From contig OW799233.1 in assembly GCA_941918925.1 (NCBI GenBank), positions 138,014,223 through 138,078,222 on the forward strand: a DNA stretch of 64,000 nt, written 5' to 3'. A program made the position numbers and the translations under genes. The notes under the pieces were generated by a model. That model saw only the letters and a list, made by a program, of their open reading frames with translations. It was not told the DNA's origin and did no database searches. Below are positions 58,711 through 64,000 of this stretch, one piece after another (the stretch's first letter is position 1; every line of letters starts with the position of its first letter). Origin of the DNA: Phyto melanocephala (taxonomy: Eukaryota; Arthropoda; Insecta; Diptera; Rhinophoridae).

Positions 58711-59423
58711 TAGGGTTGCCATCCGTCCTCTTTTCCCCGGACACCGTCCTCTTTTATAGGGCATCCAGGGCAGTCCTACTTCTTTTTTAGCAAATGTCCG
58801 GGGTTGTCCGGCTTTTTGCACCTTCTATGAAGTTTTTTTCTTACATTTAAACTTTAAATCACAGATCACAAAATGTATAAAAAAACATCGTACAATTAGT
58901 TTTGAAAAAGTACAATTTTAAAACTTTTCTTTATACAAAATTAGTTTTATTATCCTTAACTGTAGCTATTTATCGAAGTGGCCTATTTTAACTATTTTTC
59001 CAGATATAGAAGAATATCTTGAACAAAAAATATAGTAAGGATATATAATTTTAATATGGATTGCCTAGAGTTTTACAAATATTTGAAGAGATGCGATAAT
59101 AATATATTGGCTCAAATTGGAAGTGTTGAAAAATATATGTACAATTTTTCAAAGTGTACATTCCCAATAATGAAGGCAATGAATTTTTGTTGTTGTTTTT
59201 TGGTTTTTTTGTTTTTATTTTCAACCATTAAATCAGAATATGTTCAGTTTGTATTTTGGTAAATAAAATTTTTTTGTGAAAACAAATTTTGTTTTTGTAT
59301 TTTAAATGGCGTCAAAAATTTTATCGAATTTAATTTTTTTTAAATGTGTCCTCTTTTTTGGGCAAATGTCCTTCATTTTTTATGCTGGCGTCCTCTTTTT
59401 TTTTAATAGAAATGGCAACCCTA
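58711..59423. mobile_element. hAT-like element (713 bp) with GCGGCGTT duplication
   Basis: Ends TAGGGTTGCCAT and ATGGCAACCCTA, followed inside by GTCCTC repeats at both ends. The perfect 8-bp direct repeat GCGGCGTT occupies 58703-58710 and 59424-59431. The interior has a 68-codon frame (59056-59262) with no recognised domain. It interrupts the Hel-A text GTGGGCGGCGTTACGCCCAT. Confidence 0.93.
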
Positions 59424-59639
59424 GCGGCGTTACGCCCATAAAAAATAAGTTATACTTTTTAGCTACTTCCACTTGACCGATTTTTCTGAAACTTTGCACA
59501 CATATTGGGCTGTCATGACTATATGATTTCGTGATTAAGAAAGTGGGCAAGGCCACGCCTATAAAAAAAATTATAATTTTTAGCTTCTTGCACATGACCG
59601 ATTTTTCTGAAACTGTGCACATATATTGAGCTGTCATGA

Positions 59640-59910
59640 CTATACATTTCAGCTATTTCCACGCATTCCAATGGTTCCACCGATTTGACTTTCAACTTCA
59701 AGCGACTACAATTTCCAGTTCGCCTTGCCTTCGCTATTACCATCAACAAAGCACAAGGACAAGCTCTGCGTGTTGCAGGTTTGAATTTGGAAAATCCATG
59801 CTTTTTACATTGCCAGCTGTACGTCGCATGCTCCAGAGTGGGAGCACTAAACAGCAAATGGAAAAACCAAAAATATTGTTTACCTACTTGCATTGCAATA
59901 AAAATCAATG
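59640..59910 (+). pseudogene. Helitron helicase C-terminal fragment
   Basis: Frame reads FNFKRLQFPVRLAFAITINK, AQGQALRVAGLNLENPCFLH, then CQLYVACSRVGALNSKWKNQ. This is the last part of a PIF1-like Helitron helicase: motif V/VI region, ending in the YVACSRVG signature. Upstream helicase motifs and the Rep domain are absent; the preceding sequence is Hel-A subrepeat. It corresponds to the 3' end of the coding region just before the Hel-A terminus, the normal place for it. The frame is open for about 100 codons. The opposite-strand 129-codon frame (59519-59908) is a shadow. Confidence 0.92.
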
Positions 59911-60119
59911 AAATATTATTTTTAATATATTCAATTAAAATTCAGAATGCATTTTTATTTATTAAGGGGCGTAACAACACGCGCCGGGCTTGGGTAGTAA
60001 GAAATAAACAGACTGTATTTTTGACCGAATGACTAGGTCCTAGTCGAATTATTGTTGGATTGAACGCACAATATACTGGACTTTTAGAATACTTTCTTTT
60101 TTGGCCTCACCTAACTTAG

Positions 60120-60420
60120 GCACTAAAGAATATCATGTTAATCAATATTAAAAACTGAAACCTAATGATCATGCTCAACAAAAAAGTTCTTAAAATAGAT
60201 TTGTTAACAAGAACATGCGGATATTTGAAACAAAACCACCACTCTAACCCTAAGGCACATATTCACCTTTTCGGGTTTGTTAGCAATCATAATTACCATA
60301 TTTGCGGTTCAGAGAGCCCGCATGTGATTGATGAGAATCAAATGCATTCATAACGAGTATTTTTACAGTTAGGGCTTTTAGGCCAGAGTTATAATTGGAT
60401 CCTACTAATTTAAAATGTCT
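60120..60420 (+). pseudogene. DD41D-like transposase relic, central block
   Basis: Frame contains HIHLFGFVSNHNYHICGSES then PHVIDENQMHS, and in a shifted frame LGLLGQSYNWILL. These align with the AHF.L.GYVNKQNCR.WG.ENP and VWCGLWAGGIIGPYF blocks of the other DD41D copies here. Strongly decayed; no termini identified. Confidence 0.55.
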
Positions 60421-61409
60421 AACAAAACGAACTCAAATAACACATTTAACCTTTTAAAATTCTTTGCCTATATCGATAAAAAAAACTGATGCACATACAT
60501 ACATACATAGATATGTATAACAGTTATTACCAATATCTTCTTAGATAACAAATTTTCTTCCAATTGTCCTTTTCTGTCAAATTACCTTCACGTTAACATG
60601 TATCTTTTACACTAATAACAGCAACAAAAAGCTATCGTTAAACTCTTAAATAAAGTATGTTTCTTTTTGCAAAAAAAAAAACAAAAACGAGAAAAAATAA
60701 AAACTTTTTAAATTGGCATGCGTTGGTGGAATTACAGCCATTCGTGGCAATGTTGGCGCCACCCGCAACACAGGAAAAACCGACAGCTGACAAAGTTTCT
60801 CAACCAAAGCAACAATTTACCATTTCAGCAACAACAAGAATAAAACTTTAGACAAGAGCTTGCAAATAAAACAAGGGAACAGTAACAAATAATGTAAAAA
60901 CAAAAATAGAAAGGAAAGGAAAAGAAAAGAAAACCCAACGAGTATCATCTTAATGGAAATTTATTGTTGCCACGGATTTCATTGTTAAATATACATACAT
61001 AAAAACAAACATACTTACATACAACAATGACAAGAACAAATTCCACCCACTTATCTTAAATTTGTTAATTTTTGATAAGAGTTTTCTTTTTCCTTTTTTG
61101 TTTCCATGTGTTCACGCTCTGTATTGATTGCAGGGCAAAACGAAAGAAGATGGATGTCTTGAACTCTTTGTAATGGTGTAGCAGTTAATCAAGTTGGTTT
61201 TTTTTATCAAAAAAAAATATTTATTAATAGGAAGTGTATGTACATTTTTATGTATGTAACTATAGGAAAACTATTATTTTTCCACATGAATATAGTAGGT
61301 CACTTACAGATTTCATCAAGTTACGACAAAGCACTAGATAAACGAGCAGACGTTTTGACAAACTTTACTGAACTCGCAAATTCGCAAGAATCTTTAAATT
61401 TTCTCTTTC
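60421..61409. other. Non-coding interval with GC-richer island
   Basis: 60710-60855 is less A+T-rich and contains a small frame from ATG at 60751 (MLAPPATQEKPTADKVSQPK...). There is no donor or domain to support a gene. Homopolymer-rich elsewhere. Confidence 0.3.
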
Positions 61410-61927
61410 TAGAATGTTTTTGATAAATAAAATTTACGAAAGGTTTTTGATAAATTGGTCACTATTCGACAAAGTTATAGGTAGAAATCATTTCGAAAAT
61501 AATATATTTTTTAAAACATATATCACCAAAATACAAGCCGTAGTCTCGGAAATTATTGCCGAAAAAAACTGAAAAATCGGTTTTTAACTAACTGAGATAA
61601 ATATAAGTACAAAACTACAAATGCTTCAGTGTTTTTCCTAAAATTTACAAAGAAAACTCTTGAACTTCTGGAAAACTAAGAAGAGCGATATGGGTATTAA
61701 AAGGTGGGACTTGAATAGCAGAATATAAAACAATACCAATATTGTCGGCGTTGAAGGGATTAAGGTCGAATTTACTAAATGCAAACCATGTAACACCATT
61801 TTATTTCGGACGCCATCTTTTAACTTTTTTATAGTTTACCGTATTCTACTGGCTAAGCGTTTTCGTTTGATAAAAATATTAATCGGCTCAAAGTGGGTAC
61901 ATTTTAAATTACTAGATTTGACCCATA
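61410..61927. repeat. Rep-G rearranged: two inverted partial copies
   Basis: 61440-61760 runs in plus orientation (GTCACTATTCGACAAAGTTA, GTACAAAACTACAAATGCTT). From about 61790 the text is minus orientation (GGACGCCATCTTTTAACTTT, ATTCTACTGGCTAAGCG). The second part continues beyond the DD41D insertion at 62869. Confidence 0.65.
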
Positions 61928-62868
61928 AAAAGGGTGATTTTTTAGCTATTATCTTTTTAGCAACACTGCTTTAAACAGCTGACGCACGTTTCGTGTTTTT
62001 TTTTACTGTCAAACATCTTTAGTTTGGTCTATAATTTAACCATGAATCGTCTTACAAACGAACAGCGCTTAAAATTTATTGAATTTTATTATCAAAATGC
62101 GTGCTCTGTTAAGAAAGTTCATCGCGCGTTTCTTTCGAAAAATTGTGTTCAGCGACGAAGCTCATTTTGGCTCAATGGGTACGTTAATAAGCAGAATTGT
62201 CGATTTTGGAGTGAAGATCAGCCAGAAGTATTGCAAGAGCTACCAATGCATCCAGAAAAAGTCACAGTTTGGTGCGGTTTATGGGCTGGTGGCATCATTG
62301 GACCGTACTTCTTCAAAGATGATGCGAATCGTAACGTGACTGTGAATAGTGAGCGCTACCGTGAGCTGATATCCAACTTTTTTTGCCCAAAATGCAAGAG
62401 CTTGACTTGCATGACATGTGGTTTCAACAAGACGGTGCCACATGCCACACAGCACGCTTAACAATGGGCTTATTGAGAGGCGAGTTCGGTGAACATTTTA
62501 TTTCACGTTCGGGACCGGTCAATTGGACACCTAGATCGTACGGTTTAACGCTTTTAGACTATTTTTTATGGGGCTATGTTAAAGCTCATGTCTATACACA
62601 CATGCCCGCTTCAATTGATGGATTGGAAGACAACATTGAAGCATTTATTCATGAGATACCGGCCGAAATGTTGGAAAGAGTATTCCAAAATTGGACTAAG
62701 CGGATGGACCTTTTGAGGCGCAGTCACGGTCAACATTTGCATGAAATAATCTTGAAACATTAAATTATATGGCTCTTACTATCGATTCAAATAAAGATTT
62801 CATGTATTTTTCTGAATTTTATGTGTTTTTTTTATAAACTTTCCTATAGCTCTTAAAAAATCACGTTT
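61928..62868 (+). mobile_element. DD41D mariner-like element inserted in Rep-G
   Basis: TA flanks (61926-61927, 62869-62870). Ends AAAAGGGTGATTTTTTAGCT and, inverted, AAACGTGATTTTTTAAGAGC. The Rep-G text ACCCATA...TATATATTTATT continues across it. It retains both the start of the transposase gene and its catalytic half, with an internal deletion. 941 bp. Confidence 0.9.
62042..62763 (+). pseudogene. DD41D transposase with internal deletion and two frameshifts
   Basis: ATG at 62042 starts MNRLTNEQRLKFIEFYYQNA and CSVKKVHRA, the first helix-turn-helix of the DNA-binding domain. It jumps at about 62130 to RKIVFSDEAHF (first catalytic D), so most of the DNA-binding region is deleted. A missing T after AGCTCATTTT shifts frame into WLNGYVNKQNCRFWSEDQ. 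The CGLWAGGIIGPYFFKDDA block follows. A second shift near 62385 leads into MWFQQDGATCHTA (second D) and GLTLLDYFLWGYVK (third D). The second-to-third D spacing is 41. It differs from 28573-29289 in many residues, so it is a separate lineage. The stop is at 62761-62763. Confidence 0.9.
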
Positions 62869-63600
62869 TATATATATTTATTGTACATCCATTTTGGATT
62901 TAAAGTTTTTTATTTGTGTATTATATTTTGTTAGACAAGCCATTTAGTTTAATATTCATATTGACCCTCTCGATTGTCTAAAAGCTGAAAAACTGATTTT
63001 TGTTTATAAATTTTAGGAAAAATACCGAGTAGTTGCATTGCAGATGCTTGTTTTAAACTGAGTTTCTATTCTTTCTTAGCAATAATTTTCGAAACTACAT
63101 CTTTTAATTTGGTGCCTATATCGTGTCAACAAAAAATATTTTTTCAAATATTTTGCCCATTTCTAGCTGATTAGTAACCGATTTCTCAAACATTTCTTTA
63201 CGAATAGCCCTAGAGACATATCTTATCTACAAAGATTAACAAACGTGTCTATAAAATATCCTAGAGCTGAAAAATTTTAAATTTTGTATTGAAAATATGG
63301 GAAAAAAAACAGAAGCAGTAGTGTTTACTTGATTTTACTTATCTCAGAATGTAATGAGACGATAGTGCTGGATGTCAGTAGCGATTCATTCCCGAATAAT
63401 TCCAAAAGATTGGTACCATATACATACATACGGACAAATTGACATATTTCAATCGACTTCTCTATTAATTAGTCTTCATTAAATATATTAATTATGCTTT
63501 AATAGGTAGAAAATGAATATTGTAGAAACTACAAGTTGAATAACAAAGCTATATATACCGTCGGCACAACAGATGTAGGGTATAAAACAACTTGTAAACT
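62869..63600 (-). repeat. Rep-G copy, 5' half, inverted
   Basis: Continues Rep-G after the DD41D insertion: TTGACCCTCTCGATTGTCTA-like text, CAGAAGCAGTAGTGTTTACT, TGTCAGTAGCGATTCATTCC, CAAAAGATTGGTACCATA, ending TATATACCGTCGGCACAACA then GATGTAGGGTATAAAAC. Confidence 0.7.
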
Positions 63601-64000
63601 ATTGAAGTGAGAAAAAGCTCGCACTCTATATAATAAGACGAAAATTTATTTATTTATTTATGGTTTTTTAAAAAAACCATACAATATTATTTTATAGAAA
63701 ATTTTATCAAATTTTAATGTGAGTCATTTTTATTTTGGCTTAAGTTCATTTATTCTTTTATTTAATTTTATAATTCAAATTAATTAAATCGGAAATAATT
63801 TTAGAAAGAATATTCCTAAAAATGGTTACAATTTAATTTAATTTTAATTATAAAATTAAAATACAGAATCTAATCATTCGAATAAATACGGTGTAACTGA
63901 ACGTTTAGCCAGCACACTGCTCATTTTGTTGAATTACGCGTTTTTTGTTCAATTTACTGAGTGTAAGACAATAATTTTCAAACGCGTATTATTTTACAAA
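63601..64000. other. Terminal non-coding stretch
   Basis: A+T-rich DNA without recognised elements; the window ends here. Confidence 0.35.

Larger units (their letters stand above)
57078..59997 (+). mobile_element. Hel-A Helitron with helicase remnant, outer member of a nest
   Basis: The 5' end TCTATGTA is separated from its continuation TATAAAAGTGAAACTCTG (58608 on) by an inserted pogo-like element; rejoined across the TA target they read as the Hel-A 5' terminus. Downstream come GTGGGCGGC, a hAT insertion, CACGCCCATAAA subrepeats and a helicase fragment, and the end is GCGCCGGGCTTGG then GTAG (mutated CTAG) and T at 59997. It links helicase coding sequence to the Hel-A termini. Confidence 0.8.

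Noticed and set aside
59519..59908. 129-codon minus-strand frame
   Set aside because: It is antisense to the recognised helicase fragment and Hel-A repeats.
60751..60852. Small frame starting MLAPPATQEKPT
   Set aside because: Composition is somewhat gene-like, but there is no donor, domain or recognisable homologue; left as part of a non-coding interval.

Overview
The window is about 70% A+T, has no bacterial gene organisation and is dominated by eukaryotic transposable elements of types typical of higher Diptera: Helitrons, hAT, Tc1/mariner (DD34E and DD41D), pogo-like, jockey- and LOA-like LINEs, and a solo gypsy-like LTR. It most resembles intergenic or intronic DNA of a large-genome muscoid (calyptrate-like) fly. 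That assignment is inference from element content and base composition; no species-diagnostic gene is present. I find no complete host gene. The only host-like coding candidates are a 20-codon possible first exon at 34.57 kb and a MADF-type exon at 54.4 kb, and the MADF exon lies inside a transposon.

Layout. 0-15 kb: a Helitron (Hel-A) at 1.4 kb, a 35-bp-TIR element at 3.6 kb, four copies of an unclassified abundant repeat (Rep-G), a LOA-like LINE end at 7.3 kb and several MITEs. 15-25 kb: a jockey-like RT relic, a Rep-G copy split by Helitron Hel-C, a Tc1-like DD34E relic at 19.7 kb and two copies of TIR family H. 25-31 kb: Helitron Hel-B with 142-bp tandem repeats, a 1.46-kb TIR element with a matching target duplication, and DD41D mariner copies, one with a fold-back structure. 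31-36 kb: a Helitron helicase remnant, a LINE RNase H remnant and the candidate first exon. 36-39 kb: a hAT element inside a Hel-A relic, then a second Hel-B with a near-identical 142-bp array. 39-41.4 kb: the longest stretch without recognisable repeats. 42-52 kb: a mariner N-terminal fragment, MITEs, Helitron Hel-E, a solo LTR, nested TIR elements and a 5'-truncated LINE. 53-55 kb: a 63-bp hairpin micro-element and the TIR element carrying the MADF exon. 57-60 kb: a multi-level nest (Hel-A containing a pogo-like element, itself containing another Hel-A, plus a hAT). 60-64 kb: further DD41D copies, one inserted in Rep-G.

Family labels are local to this report. Hel-A to Hel-E are Helitron-like (5' TC, 3' CTAG, no terminal inverted repeat). 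Rep-G has a TATACCCTTCACC start. TIR-F, H, I and J are TIR families with at least two copies here. The elements are linked by nesting, not by a shared pathway. The two Helitron helicase fragments and the DD41D transposase relics show which kinds of enzyme could have mobilised the many non-autonomous copies. Boundaries were read by eye, so those without a stated target duplication may be off by tens of bases.
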